Source: Pseudocolwellia sp048296855
GTDB taxonomy: Bacteria > Pseudomonadota > Gammaproteobacteria > Enterobacterales > Alteromonadaceae
Reading direction: 5' to 3' (one strand)
NCBI GenBank assembly: GCA_048296855.1
Contig: CP182631.1
Length of the DNA stretch: 64,000 nt
The notes under the pieces are model-generated. The model searched no databases, was not told the origin of the DNA, and was given only the letters and a program-made list of their open reading frames with translations. A program made the position numbers and the translations under genes. This document shows positions 54,270-63,802 of this stretch, piece by piece (position 1 is the first letter of the stretch; each line of letters begins with the position of its first letter).

Positions 54270-55088
54270 GTGAGTATTAATAATTGTATTTTTGAAGAGT
54301 ATGTGAAGACCGCTGGTATTGAGTTTATACACGACAATATTGCAAACACATTAATTATTGAAGATGTCGGTAATACAGATTTAAATAGTTTTGTGCCGTT
54401 AGTGAAAGATTATGCGTTTAAGCGACAAATTGCCAAAATTAGTATTAAAGTAAAAGAATCGAGCGCGGTGTATTTTTTTCAACATGGCTTTAAAGTAGAG
54501 GCATCTATAATGGCTTACTACGGTTTGCAAGATGCCTTTTATATTGTTTATTATTTAAAAGATTCCTACCTAGAAAATCAGTTTGAAGAAGAACACGATG
54601 CTATTTTAGATGCTTCTTTTATCAACAATGATGAGCATCAAATTAATTTAGACAATAGTGATATTACAATATCGTCTGGTTCTATTGAGCCGTTAATAGA
54701 AGATAAAAAGCAGTTAGTTTATTCAGGCAGAAAGATTCCAACCCCTAAGCATAATGAAAGCAATCAGTTTTACGCACAAATAAATAATGAAATTGCTGCT
54801 ACAGTTAATGCTTACCATTGTAAAAAAAGAAATGTTGTCGAGTTTTCAAATTTTACAGTAAATGCTGAATTAGAGACGAATGATGTTATTACCCATTTAT
54901 TAACAGAAATGGAAAATCATTATGCTTCTATCAATTGTAAAACAGCATACACAACAGTGCCCGCGAGCAGTTTAATGATTAATGCTACATGCGCTGCAAA
55001 TGATTTTGAGTTTGGAGGCCGACTGATGAATGAGTCGTTTTTTAAAGGAAAATTAGACAGTTTAAATGCTTGGTCTAAGCAATTATAA
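54270..55088 (+). CDS. ablB: AblB-like beta-lysine N-acetyltransferase
   Basis: The 272-residue protein starts at GTG after a GAGAAGG site. Features match the putative beta-lysine acetyltransferase family: an N-terminal domain with FFQHGFKVEASIMAYYGLQDAFYIVYYL, a middle IPTPKHNESNQFYAQINNEIAATVNAY, and a GNAT-like C-terminus ending CKTAYTTVPASSLMINATCAANDF...LNAWSKQL. Such enzymes make N-acetyl-beta-lysine, an osmolyte, with the aminomutase AblA, but ablA is not in the window. The protein lacks the acetyl-CoA loop consensus I would expect (R/Q-x-x-G-x-G/A), so activity is uncertain. The glnD-like gene follows 12 bases later. Confidence 0.65.
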   Translation: MSINNCIFEEYVKTAGIEFIHDNIANTLIIEDVGNTDLNSFVPLVKDYAFKRQIAKISIKVKESSAVYFFQHGFKVEASIMAYYGLQDAFYIVYYLKDSYLENQFEEEHDAILDASFINNDEHQINLDNSDITISSGSIEPLIEDKKQLVYSGRKIPTPKHNESNQFYAQINNEIAATVNAYHCKKRNVVEFSNFTVNAELETNDVITHLLTEMENHYASINCKTAYTTVPASSLMINATCAANDFEFGGRLMNESFFKGKLDSLNAWSKQL

Positions 55089-55100
55089 GAGATAGCCCAA

Positions 55101-57677
55101 ATGTCTTTCGTTTCAAAAGAAACATCTGGAGTTGAATTACGCCAATATATTGCTAATTACACTCAGACACTAAATGAAAAATTTCATACTGACTCGATTC
55201 AATCTTTGCTGGAAAAAAGAGCTGAATTTTTTGATGAATTATTGATTTCACTCTGGATTTCGTTTGAATTACATAACTCACCTTTATCTATTAATGCAGT
55301 AGGTGGGTATGGCAGAAAAAGATTACATCCTCAATCAGATATAGATTTGGCGATTATAAGCGAAGGCGATATTTCTCAAAAAGTTGAAGAAACACTTTCT
55401 TGTTTTTTAACTAAACTTTGGGATTTAGGTACTGATATCGGCCATTCAGTCAGAACAACTGATGAATCTATTCAACTCTCACAAAAAGACATCACTATAG
55501 CAACAAACCTCTTGGATTTAAGACCTCTTCATGGTCCTCAAGATCATGCAAAAAAAATCAAAGAAGCGCTTTATGGCGACAAAATACTAACGAGTAAAGT
55601 GTTCTTTCAAGAAAAAATGCTAGAACAAGAAAACCGTCATCAACAAGCCAAAAATACCGCGTTATATTTAGAGCCAAATTTAAAAAATAACCCCGGCGGT
55701 ATGCGCGATGTACAAACTATTCAATGGATAGCACAAAAACATTTTTTGACCGACACCGCCAGTACAATCAAATCTACCGGATTTTTAACCGCAGACGAAA
55801 CCTCCGAGTTATTAGAGTCTTATGATTTTGTTTGTCGTGTTAGATGGGCATTACACTCAGTTGTTAATCGTCCTCAAGAAAACCTATTATTCGATTATCA
55901 ATCGGCAGTCGCTAGGTTCATGCGTTTTGGTAGTGGTGAAAATACACAACACGCCATCGAGAGTATGATGGGCTTTTTGTTTAGGGCCATGACACGTATC
56001 CGCGAGCTTAATCAAATGCTCAAAGACTCTTTCCTGTTTGACATATTAAAGCATCAGCCTAATCAGCCAGAATGTATTATTGATGAGTATTTTTCTGTTT
56101 GTAATCACCTTATTCAAGTACGCTACGACGAAGCTTTTATTGATAAAAGACAGGTAATAAGACTCTTTTTATTGATAGCTGAACACGATAATATTCATGG
56201 AATTGCCCCTGAAACCATTCGCTTATTAAGACAAACGAGACGACGTTTATTAGGTGAACTTAGCTGTTACCAAGGCTGCCAAGAAGAATTTATTGCATTA
56301 TTACAGCATCCGAAAGGACTTAAAACCGCGCTGAGTTTAATGCATAGATACGATATTTTAGCGTCTTATTTCTCCCATTGGGAACGTATTCAAGGCCAAA
56401 TGCAATACGACATGCATAATGCTTACACAATAGACGAACATACTTTTAAAGCCGTGCAAGCTATTGATAGCTTTAGCCATGAGTTTGATAAAAAGAGCTT
56501 TGTTTATATTGTTAATCAATATGTTAAAGATAAAAACGCTTTGGTTATGGCGACACTTTGTCATCATATTTCAGGTAAGCAAGTTGGCGATGATCATCAA
56601 CTGAGTGCTGTAATTGCTAAAGAATTTGCAGAATTACATCAACTTAAAAGCTCAAGTATTAAACTCATTTATTGGCTTGTTACGCATCAAGAGTTACTGA
56701 TCACTACCATACAAAGTCATGACATTGCAGATCCTGAAATTATTAAACGCTTAGCCAAAACAGTCGGTTCAGTTGATAAACTTAACGCACTTTTTGTGTT
56801 TACAGTAGCCGACATGATCGCCACCAACGAACAATACTGGAATGAATGGCAAGAGTGCCAGCTAAAACAACTTTACTTATCAACCCGAACGGCTTTAAAG
56901 CAAGGTATAGAAAACATATTTGAATCGCGTACCTTAATTAGAGAAAACAAAAGTGAAGCCAAGTTATTACTCGCTAATATGAATGTAGAAGAAGCCCGCA
57001 TTACTTCGTTATGGGCTAATTTACCTAATCATTTTTTCAGTAGTAATAGTGTTGATGAAATTGTATGTATTAGCGATCAAATATTAAATCATTCAGTAAA
57101 TAATAATGTTGTTTATATACCAGAGGGAGTGTCTTCAGGTTCAACTAATTTAATTGTTTACACAAAAGACAGGCCTAAACTTTTTGTAGATATATTCAAC
57201 GTATTAGCTGGCGCAAAACTCAGTGTAAAAGATGCGCAAATAATGCAAACTAAAGACGGGAATGTATTAGAAATTATTAAATTACTCGACAATAACAACG
57301 AACCCATTGTTGAAGAATACCGTTTATCTCAAATTGTTAAACGTGTTGAAAAGTCTATTCACAATGAAGTGTCTAATCACAATTTAACAACCCCAAGGTT
57401 TGTAAAACATTTTGAAAACACCACAGCTGTTGAGTTTTTAAAGTCGAGTAAAAAGAATAAATCATTATTAAAAATAAATACCTTAGACGACCCCTGTTAT
57501 ATGGAAAAAATCTGTTTGGTATTTTCGCAGCTCAACTTAACTATTCATTCAGCAAAAATAAGCTCGCTAGGTGAATCGACAGAAAATGTATTTTTAGTCT
57601 CTAAAAATGGTGACGAGCAATTATCGAATGAAGAACAAGGCGAGTTAACAGATCTTTTGGTAGAGCGTACCGCTTAA
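55101..57677 (+). CDS. glnD: GlnD-like PII uridylyltransferase with altered HD motif
   Basis: GlnD adds UMP to PII under nitrogen limitation and removes it in excess. The 858-residue protein has the nucleotidyltransferase motif AVGGYGRKRLHPQSDIDLAI (about 63-82), a linked helical domain, an HD-type domain (IDEHTFKAVQAID near 443) and two ACT domains (about 690-760 and 790-855). The second HD motif, normally HD in LFHDIAKG, reads CHHISGK, with His489 replacing the metal-binding Asp. Transfer activity could be retained while the removing activity is lost. Length is close to E. coli GlnD (890). It follows ablB rather than the usual map/dapD neighbours, so it may be a second paralogue. Confidence 0.9.
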   Translation: MSFVSKETSGVELRQYIANYTQTLNEKFHTDSIQSLLEKRAEFFDELLISLWISFELHNSPLSINAVGGYGRKRLHPQSDIDLAIISEGDISQKVEETLSCFLTKLWDLGTDIGHSVRTTDESIQLSQKDITIATNLLDLRPLHGPQDHAKKIKEALYGDKILTSKVFFQEKMLEQENRHQQAKNTALYLEPNLKNNPGGMRDVQTIQWIAQKHFLTDTASTIKSTGFLTADETSELLESYDFVCRVRWALHSVVNRPQENLLFDYQSAVARFMRFGSGENTQHAIESMMGFLFRAMTRIRELNQMLKDSFLFDILKHQPNQPECIIDEYFSVCNHLIQVRYDEAFIDKRQVIRLFLLIAEHDNIHGIAPETIRLLRQTRRRLLGELSCYQGCQEEFIALLQHPKGLKTALSLMHRYDILASYFSHWERIQGQMQYDMHNAYTIDEHTFKAVQAIDSFSHEFDKKSFVYIVNQYVKDKNALVMATLCHHISGKQVGDDHQLSAVIAKEFAELHQLKSSSIKLIYWLVTHQELLITTIQSHDIADPEIIKRLAKTVGSVDKLNALFVFTVADMIATNEQYWNEWQECQLKQLYLSTRTALKQGIENIFESRTLIRENKSEAKLLLANMNVEEARITSLWANLPNHFFSSNSVDEIVCISDQILNHSVNNNVVYIPEGVSSGSTNLIVYTKDRPKLFVDIFNVLAGAKLSVKDAQIMQTKDGNVLEIIKLLDNNNEPIVEEYRLSQIVKRVEKSIHNEVSNHNLTTPRFVKHFENTTAVEFLKSSKKNKSLLKINTLDDPCYMEKICLVFSQLNLTIHSAKISSLGESTENVFLVSKNGDEQLSNEEQGELTDLLVERTA

Positions 57678-57803
57678 TAGTCTTGTATACCCATTGCAAC
57701 CAACATATGGAAGATTGCAACGGGGATAGAATCCACAGGTTACTTTTTCAATAATTTCATCACCACTTATAATTATTCTTACTTCTCTTTTGAAGAATAT
57801 GCT

Positions 57804-59153
57804 CTAAAGTAAAAATAAAGTACCTAACCCTAAAAAGGCAACAAACCCGACAATATCAGTTACGGTTGTTAAAATAACCGAACCAGAAAGCGCAGGGTCA
57901 ATTTTTAGTTTATCTAAAATAACGGGTACAAAAATTCCAGCGCAAGCTGCTGCAATAATATTTAATAAAATGGCAATGCCTATCACCATGCCTAGTAAAG
58001 GGTCTTTAAACCAAGCTACAGCTACTAAGCCTATTACTATTGCCCATATAATTCCGTTAAGACTACCCACTTTAAATTCTTTAACTAACAATATTTTAAA
58101 ATTGGCAGGGTTAACTTGTTTTAGTGCTAACCCACGTATCATTAAGGTGAGTGTTTGGCTGCCCGCTATGCCTCCCATACTTGCCACAACAGGCATAAGA
58201 ACAGCTAAAGCAACAACCTGCTGTAACGTAGCTTCAAACATACCAATAAAAGCACTGGCTAAGAATGCTGTAAGTAAATTAATACCTAACCAAATAGCAC
58301 GACCTTTGGCACTTTTTCGCACAGGAGAGAATAAATCTTCATTCTCATCCATACCTACGCTACCCATTAATTGCCTTTCATTGTGTTCAAGCAAAAGTTC
58401 TGACGCGGTTGTTACATCTATTCGCCCGAGTAGCTTTTGATTTTCATCTACTACAGGTAATGAGCCAAAGCCGGATAACTGAACGTCTTTAGCTACAAGG
58501 TCGCATTCAGCGTTTGCCGATATCACTAAAAAATCATCTAATGAAATATCTACCAAGGGTAAATGTTCTGGTAATCCATATAGTTTAGCGATTGGCACGG
58601 CTTCAGAAAAATGCCCTGAACGGTTAACTAAAAAAATCATATCTGTATGTCGAGGTACTTCTCTGCGAATTAGTCGCATCGCGTCTCGCACTCTAGCATT
58701 AATAGGTAATACTAAAAAATCATGAGAAATCCAGTGACCTATTTGTTCTTCAGGGTATTGATTCGCTCGGGTAAAGTATTGTTTTTGTTTCCTATCCATT
58801 GCTTCATAGGCGCGTTCGACTAACTCAACAGGTAAAGAGTCTGCTAATTCGAGCAGGTCTTCAGAATCAATACCGACAAATAATTTATCCCATTGTTCTG
58901 GATTCGTCTCTTTAATAAGGACTTCTCTGGGATCACAACGCATCTGTAATAAAGTATTAAGTTGCTTATGTTCAGGAATTGTTTGCCATAAAATAATCCG
59001 TTCATCTATTGGCAAAGATTCTAATAATAAAGCCACTTCGTCTTCATTGGCTTGAGCAATAAATAATGAAGCATTATCTATATCTGCATTGAGATCAGAA
59101 TGGCTAATAACCTCTTCAATTAAATCAGGTAAGGGTTCTGACATATTATGCAC
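57804..59153 (-). CDS. mgtE: MgtE-type magnesium transporter
   Basis: The 449-residue protein has the N-terminal helical domain (LLLESLPIDERIILWQTI), two CBS domains (about 130-255) and five membrane helices at the C-terminus (about 285-449) with the pore segment PVVASMGGIAGSQTLTLMIRG. It imports magnesium and is gated by Mg-binding in the cytoplasmic domains. Length is normal. Confidence 0.96.
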   Translation of the reverse strand: MHNMSEPLPDLIEEVISHSDLNADIDNASLFIAQANEDEVALLLESLPIDERIILWQTIPEHKQLNTLLQMRCDPREVLIKETNPEQWDKLFVGIDSEDLLELADSLPVELVERAYEAMDRKQKQYFTRANQYPEEQIGHWISHDFLVLPINARVRDAMRLIRREVPRHTDMIFLVNRSGHFSEAVPIAKLYGLPEHLPLVDISLDDFLVISANAECDLVAKDVQLSGFGSLPVVDENQKLLGRIDVTTASELLLEHNERQLMGSVGMDENEDLFSPVRKSAKGRAIWLGINLLTAFLASAFIGMFEATLQQVVALAVLMPVVASMGGIAGSQTLTLMIRGLALKQVNPANFKILLVKEFKVGSLNGIIWAIVIGLVAVAWFKDPLLGMVIGIAILLNIIAAACAGIFVPVILDKLKIDPALSGSVILTTVTDIVGFVAFLGLGTLFLL

Positions 59154-59479
59154 TCCAGCGGGTGGGTTGATTATTGGGTTATTTTGTACGAGTTATATTT
59201 TGACGAGAGTTATAACGTAAAAGTCACAATAAAAATATATTAATTTTTTTGTGACTTTTACGTTTTTGTATTCGTCTATAAGAACAATAACGTAAAAATA
59301 GGTTTACCGTGTGGATTAAGTCTGCAGGTTATTGCAAAAAGTTATTGCAAGAAATGAGTCAATTACAGGAAGAGAGTATAGCCGACGCATTGAAATGCTT
59401 ATTTTTAACTTAAACAAAGCTCATACTTGAGAAACGAATAAGCGCTAAAATTAATAAAATTTAATCATAGGATACATAA
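59154..59479. other. Intergenic region between mgtE and the mscS operon
   Basis: The gap contains a large inverted repeat (separate entry, 59214-59264) and a further ACGTAAAA at about 59289. No gene is seen. Confidence 0.5.
59214..59264. promoter_or_regulatory. 14-bp inverted repeat upstream of mgtE
   Basis: AACGTAAAAGTCAC and GTGACTTTTACGTT are perfect inverted copies across 23 A/T bases. It lies 61 bp upstream of the mgtE start. It may be a regulator site; a third half-like ACGTAAAA follows. Confidence 0.5.
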
Positions 59480-59785
59480 ATGAATTTAGATGAAGACGAA
59501 CTTAAACTGATGTGGCAAGAAACAATTCCCACGACTAATGAAGATAAAGCCTTGAAGAAAGTGTTAGAAAAATCTTCAAAAGTAACAGCCGCTAAAGATG
59601 TTACCGGGTTATTTTTGGGTTGGATTTGGGTTGTATTCTTAGGTTTTGGTGCATCTATGTATTCTGCAAAACGCAAGTTTGATTTACATAATCAAAGCAC
59701 GTTAAAAAAACGAAACGTAATAAAACAATCAACTACCACAAAATATGTAACTCAGTTAAATACTAATACCGGAGACTTAAAATGA
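59480..59785 (+). CDS. Small membrane protein co-expressed with MscS
   Basis: The 101-residue protein has an acidic N-terminus (MNLDEDELKLMWQE), one hydrophobic segment (TGLFLGWIWVVFLGFGASMY, about 42-62) and a basic tail. I do not recognise a family. It overlaps the mscS gene by 4 bases, so the two are translated together; it may regulate or accompany the channel. Confidence 0.7.
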   Translation: MNLDEDELKLMWQETIPTTNEDKALKKVLEKSSKVTAAKDVTGLFLGWIWVVFLGFGASMYSAKRKFDLHNQSTLKKRNVIKQSTTTKYVTQLNTNTGDLK

Positions 59786-60627
59786 ATTTAGACGTTTGGA
59801 CACAATCATTTAGTAACGCATTATCCAAATTTTGGACAGAAATAGCGGGCTTTTTACCTAATTTATTAGCGACCATTTTAGTTGTTCTGGTGGGATTATT
59901 TATTTCTAAAATAATAACTAAGTGGGTTGCTAAAATTATAGAAAAATTAGGATTCGATAAGCTTTGTACAAAATTGAATGTAAGTAAAATTTTAAAAACA
60001 CTTGGACTCACATCTACTCCTTCAGAAATGATAGGACGTTTACTTCATGTATTTTTCGTTTTAATTATTCTTGTTGCCGGTTCTGAAACACTAGGTTTAG
60101 ATAGGTTTTCAGCCATTTTAGATACCTTTGTTCAGTATTTACCTAAATTATTAGGCGCACTTGTTATTACTTTGCTGGGTTTATTTATAGCCAAATCAGG
60201 TAAAAGTAAAGTTGAAATCTCACTGAATAATATGGGTGTAGAGTATGGTTCGTCAGTAGGTCGTGTATTACAAATACTTGTTTTAGCTATTACTTTTTCG
60301 TTAGTGATAGCTCAACTTGAACTTGAAACAGAGTTATTAAATACAATTTTTACCGTGTTAATTGCAAGTTTAGGTATAGCACTTGCTTTGGCTTTAGGTT
60401 TAGGTACGAAAAGTATTGCGAACAGTATTGTTTCTGGTATTTACGCCAGAGAGCAGCTGTTGCCGGGCGACGAAGTAGAGTTTGAAGGTTTTGTTGGTAA
60501 TGTTATCGCTGTAAGTACGGTAAATACATTACTTGAAAACAAAGAAGGTCGTAGATTAAGTGTGCCTAATCAAGATTTATTAACCCGCAAGTTTATTGTT
60601 ACACCAATGAATGACTCGATTAAATAA
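59782..60627 (+). CDS. MscS-family mechanosensitive channel
   Basis: The 281-residue protein has about four to five membrane segments (residues 20-205) and a conserved C-terminal MscS beta domain (LLPGDEVEFEGFVGNVIAVSTVNTLLENKEGRRLSVPNQDLL, about 228-270). The pore-lining helix ASLGIALALALGLGTKSIANSIVSG is glycine/alanine rich. The C-terminal part is short compared with E. coli MscS. It protects the cell in hypo-osmotic shock. Confidence 0.9.
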   Translation: MNLDVWTQSFSNALSKFWTEIAGFLPNLLATILVVLVGLFISKIITKWVAKIIEKLGFDKLCTKLNVSKILKTLGLTSTPSEMIGRLLHVFFVLIILVAGSETLGLDRFSAILDTFVQYLPKLLGALVITLLGLFIAKSGKSKVEISLNNMGVEYGSSVGRVLQILVLAITFSLVIAQLELETELLNTIFTVLIASLGIALALALGLGTKSIANSIVSGIYAREQLLPGDEVEFEGFVGNVIAVSTVNTLLENKEGRRLSVPNQDLLTRKFIVTPMNDSIK

Positions 60628-60648
60628 AGTACTAACAATGAGTTAACT

Positions 60649-61248
60649 ATGAAAACACCAGAGAACGAGAAAAGTCTTGTCTCTGATCGGTTATCACAAT
60701 TAGATGATTTGGAGTTAGTACGTATTGCGAGCCTCCAATTACCCTATGTGACAACAGCTTACGAAGTGCTTTTTCATCGATATCATAGCAAGTTAATACA
60801 AGTATGTTATCGATACTTAGACTCGAAAGAAGAAGCAGAAGAAGCTGTTAATGACACCATGCTAAATGTTTTTAACAACCTTAAACGCTTTGAACAACGA
60901 GCGAGTTTTAAAACATGGATATACAGAATTGCCTACAATCAGGCGTTAACTAGGTTAAGAAAAAAGAAATTAGATCAAGTCGATTTAGATGAAGCTGAAA
61001 ATGTAATTTTAGAAGAAGCCTCAGAAGATTTGACTGAGAGAAGTAGCCAACTTAATCATATGTTGGCTCGACTTAGCTTAGAAGAGCGTTCGATAGTTGT
61101 TTTTCGTATTGCTGGCGATCTTGAGTTTAATGATATTGCTCTCATAGTAGAGCAGAAGTTAAGCACAGTGAAGATGCGCTATAAACGAGCATTAGAAAAA
61201 ATGGCTGGCAGTGTAAGCACTGACGATCAAGAGATAGATAGTGGTTAA
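60649..61248 (+). CDS. ECF-type RNA polymerase sigma factor
   Basis: The 199-residue sigma factor has region 2 (RYHSKLIQVCYRYLDSKEEAEEAVNDTMLNVF, about 39-75, then FKTWIYRIAYNQALTRLRKK) and region 4 (LSLEERSIVVFRIAGDLEFNDIALIVEQKLSTVKMRYKRAL, about 145-185). No anti-sigma gene is adjacent; the neighbours are a channel gene upstream and a glucosaminidase gene downstream. It may respond to envelope or osmotic stress. Confidence 0.92.
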   Translation: MKTPENEKSLVSDRLSQLDDLELVRIASLQLPYVTTAYEVLFHRYHSKLIQVCYRYLDSKEEAEEAVNDTMLNVFNNLKRFEQRASFKTWIYRIAYNQALTRLRKKKLDQVDLDEAENVILEEASEDLTERSSQLNHMLARLSLEERSIVVFRIAGDLEFNDIALIVEQKLSTVKMRYKRALEKMAGSVSTDDQEIDSG

Positions 61249-61315
61249 TTAAGTGGGGTGTAAGTTTTATTATAATGATTTTTAAGACTTACACTCAAAA
61301 AATAGGTAGATATAG

Positions 61316-62119
61316 ATGATAAGTACTTTTAAAAAAAATATAACATTAGCAATCGGCTCATTTGTAAGTGTACTGGTGATCTATTTATTTGTATCAGATG
61401 ATGGCCCAATACCGTTAATATCTGTTGCCAAAGCAAAAAGTTACGACAAGTTAAATAAACTGCCTGACTTTTCAAAAATAAAGGACGTAAAGGAAAAGAA
61501 AGAGCTCTTTTTTAATACGTTATATCCCATTATTAAACAAGAAAATGAACATGTTTTAAAGTTAAGAAAAATCGTTATTTTGTTTCAAGACGTACCGGCA
61601 GAAGAACTTTCTCATAAACAAAAGGTATGGCTAAATAAAGTGGCTACTCATTACAAGGTGGATGGTGAAAATGTAGATAAACATTTTTTCACTAATCTAC
61701 TTGAAAGGGTAGATGTTATTCCTCCTTCTTTAGCTTTAACACAGGCGGCAATAGAGTCTGGTTGGGGATCTTCGAGATTTTCTAAACAAGGAAATAATAT
61801 TTTTGGGCAATGGTGCTTTTCAAAAGGTTGCGGTATGGTGCCGTCTTCCCGAGATCTACAAAAATCACATGAAGTGGCTAAGTTCTCGTCTATTAATGAA
61901 TCGGTTAGATCTTACATAAGAAATTTAAACACCAATGCATCTTATAAAGCCCTACGAAAAAAACGTGGGCAACTTCGCCAAAAAGAAGAAGCTGTTACAG
62001 GGCTGTTATTAGCACAAACTCTTGATAAATATTCTGAAGAGGGTCACTTTTATGTAGCTAAAATAAGCCAATTTATTAATCAAAATAAACTTCAACGGTT
62101 TACTGCACAATTTAATTAG
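61316..62119 (+). CDS. Bax-like exported glucosaminidase
   Basis: The 267-residue protein has an N-terminal membrane anchor (ITLAIGSFVSVLVIYLFV) and a C-terminal glucosaminidase domain (PSLALTQAAIESGWGSSRFSK near residue 137, with the catalytic Glu; then NNIFGQWCFSKGCG). The family (E. coli Bax, FlgJ-like lysozyme fold) cuts peptidoglycan glycan strands. It probably remodels the cell wall. Confidence 0.88.
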   Translation: MISTFKKNITLAIGSFVSVLVIYLFVSDDGPIPLISVAKAKSYDKLNKLPDFSKIKDVKEKKELFFNTLYPIIKQENEHVLKLRKIVILFQDVPAEELSHKQKVWLNKVATHYKVDGENVDKHFFTNLLERVDVIPPSLALTQAAIESGWGSSRFSKQGNNIFGQWCFSKGCGMVPSSRDLQKSHEVAKFSSINESVRSYIRNLNTNASYKALRKKRGQLRQKEEAVTGLLLAQTLDKYSEEGHFYVAKISQFINQNKLQRFTAQFN

Positions 62120-62438
62120 TCACTTGGGTTGTAAGGTAATCTGAACATGTATTTTACGAATTAATAGCCTTTATTAGTTCGTAGGTTATACACAAACCTC
62201 CTTTTTTACATTGTAAAAATAACGTTGCCATTCCTCATATGTAACATACCTTCTTTTTTATACCCGCGACCAATCAATAATAAAATAATGAACTTAAATG
62301 TGACTTTTCAAGTATTGATGTCGTCTATCTTTATGAAAATAGTTTTATTAACTATATACCCGTTGTTATTCAAGATTTTTGAAATAAACACCCGATTGAT
62401 AATGGGTATATAAACATGAATTAAAAGGTGAAGTTAAA
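62120..62438. other. Intergenic region with MITE-end fragments
   Basis: No gene. A TATACCCG end occurs near 62259, and a small complete-looking repeat near 62355-62410 (separate entry). The OmpA-family promoter should lie here. Confidence 0.5.
62355..62410. repeat. Very short MITE-like copy (56 bp)
   Basis: It opens TATACCCGTTGTTATTCAAG and closes GATAATGGGTATA, retaining only the family ends. Confidence 0.6.
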
Positions 62439-63560
62439 ATGAAAAAGAAATTTGTTGCATTAAATATGCTTGCTCTTATGTCGCACGGTGCAATTGCTGC
62501 TGATAACTCTGTAGATAAAGAATCTTGGTTTGGTGGTTTTGCTGAATATTACAATGCAGACAATGAGAAGTTTCTTCCTGCTCCTCAGTACAACGATGGT
62601 TTAGGTTTAGGTCTTGAATACGGTATTCGTTTTAGTCCTTCTTGGGCCGGTCGAATTGAATGGTCGCATTTGAATTTAGATACTAAAGGGCCAAAACAAA
62701 CAATTGGCGGAGATAGAGGAGGTATTGATGTTCTATTTTTCCCTCAACAGTCTGATTACTACGTATTTACAGGATTAAAAATAGAAAAGTATGATGAAAC
62801 ACAGCGTCTTGTTAATGTGGGATTAGGCCGTCATTGGGAAACTAATTCTAATTTAAAAATAATAACTGAAGTTGCTGCTCATCACGATTTTGGTGAAGGT
62901 TTTAATGATTACAGCGTAAAACTAGGTTTTTCGTATGCTTTTGGAGGAGAGAATAAACCTACTCGTTCAGTAGCTCGAGTTGAAGATACAGATCAAGATG
63001 GCGTTCAAGACAGTAGAGATTTATGTCCTAACACGCCAGTAAATAGCCGTGTGGATAACACAGGTTGTGTTGTTTCTCAGCCGGTTGTTGCAGACAGTGA
63101 TAATGATGGTATTCCAGATAATAAAGATGCCTGTGCTAATACACCGTCAATCGATAAGGTAGACAGTAAAGGTTGTAGTATATTTGAAGATAAAGAAGTA
63201 AGAATGCAGCTAGATATTAAATTTGCTCATAACTCTAGTATTGTTAATAAAAACGATATGTCTCAACTGGAAGAGTTTTCAACGTTTCTGAAACGCTTTT
63301 CTAATACGGAAGTCGTGATAGAAGGACATAGCTCGTCATTAGGTGATAAGCAATATAACGTATGGTTATCGAAAAAAAGAGCAGAATCAGTGAAAAATAT
63401 ACTGGTTAATCAATACAATATTAACACCGATCGTATTGATGTTGTGGGCTACGGAGATACTAAGTTAATAGATAACAGCGGTACGATTAAAGCACATACA
63501 ATAAACAGACGGATCATGGCTAATGTATCGGCTATTGAGCGCAAAAAAATAACCAAATAA
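62439..63560 (+). CDS. OmpA-family outer-membrane protein with TSP3 repeats
   Basis: The 373-residue protein has a signal peptide ending AIAA, an N-terminal beta-barrel (about 25-180), two thrombospondin type 3 repeats (DTDQDGVQDSRDLCPNTPVNS and DSDNDGIPDNKDACANT, about 183-250) and a C-terminal OmpA peptidoglycan-binding domain (VVIEGHSSSLGDKQYNVWLSKKRAESVKNIL). It tethers the outer membrane to peptidoglycan. A terminator follows. Confidence 0.94.
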   Translation: MKKKFVALNMLALMSHGAIAADNSVDKESWFGGFAEYYNADNEKFLPAPQYNDGLGLGLEYGIRFSPSWAGRIEWSHLNLDTKGPKQTIGGDRGGIDVLFFPQQSDYYVFTGLKIEKYDETQRLVNVGLGRHWETNSNLKIITEVAAHHDFGEGFNDYSVKLGFSYAFGGENKPTRSVARVEDTDQDGVQDSRDLCPNTPVNSRVDNTGCVVSQPVVADSDNDGIPDNKDACANTPSIDKVDSKGCSIFEDKEVRMQLDIKFAHNSSIVNKNDMSQLEEFSTFLKRFSNTEVVIEGHSSSLGDKQYNVWLSKKRAESVKNILVNQYNINTDRIDVVGYGDTKLIDNSGTIKAHTINRRIMANVSAIERKKITK

Positions 63561-63572
63561 AAGATATGACTT

Positions 63573-63593
63573 AAGGGAGCAAATAGCTCCCTT
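63573..63593 (+). terminator. Intrinsic terminator after the OmpA-family gene
   Basis: AAGGGAGC and GCTCCCTT form an 8-bp stem around AAATA, followed by TATTATTTTT. Confidence 0.8.
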
Positions 63594-63613
63594 TATTATT
63601 TTTAGGAAAGTAA

Positions 63614-63802
63614 ATGAATAAATTGTATAAGAGTCTTATACTTATCTTGTTGGTATTGGTTGTAGTCTTTATTTATTCAAAATATGGAAGAAGTGAGCGT
63701 TTCTTTTTTATTTTGGGGATTTTCGATACCACGCGCAGTGTTAATTTGTTTGGTATTGTTTATACCCGCTACCACTCAAGATGCGTATTTCAGAGCACTT
63801 GA
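63614..63802 (+). CDS. Small membrane protein with MITE-derived C-terminus
   Basis: The frame encodes 62 residues with an N-terminal hydrophobic segment (LILILLVLVVVFIYS). From base 63761 onward the reading frame is inside the MITE-like element, so the last 14 residues (VYTRYHSRCVFQST) are element-encoded. Either the original gene has been truncated or its end replaced, or the frame is coincidental. A ribosome-binding site (TAGGAAAG) precedes the ATG, supporting a real gene. Confidence 0.5.
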   Translation: MNKLYKSLILILLVLVVVFIYSKYGRSERFFFILGIFDTTRSVNLFGIVYTRYHSRCVFQST

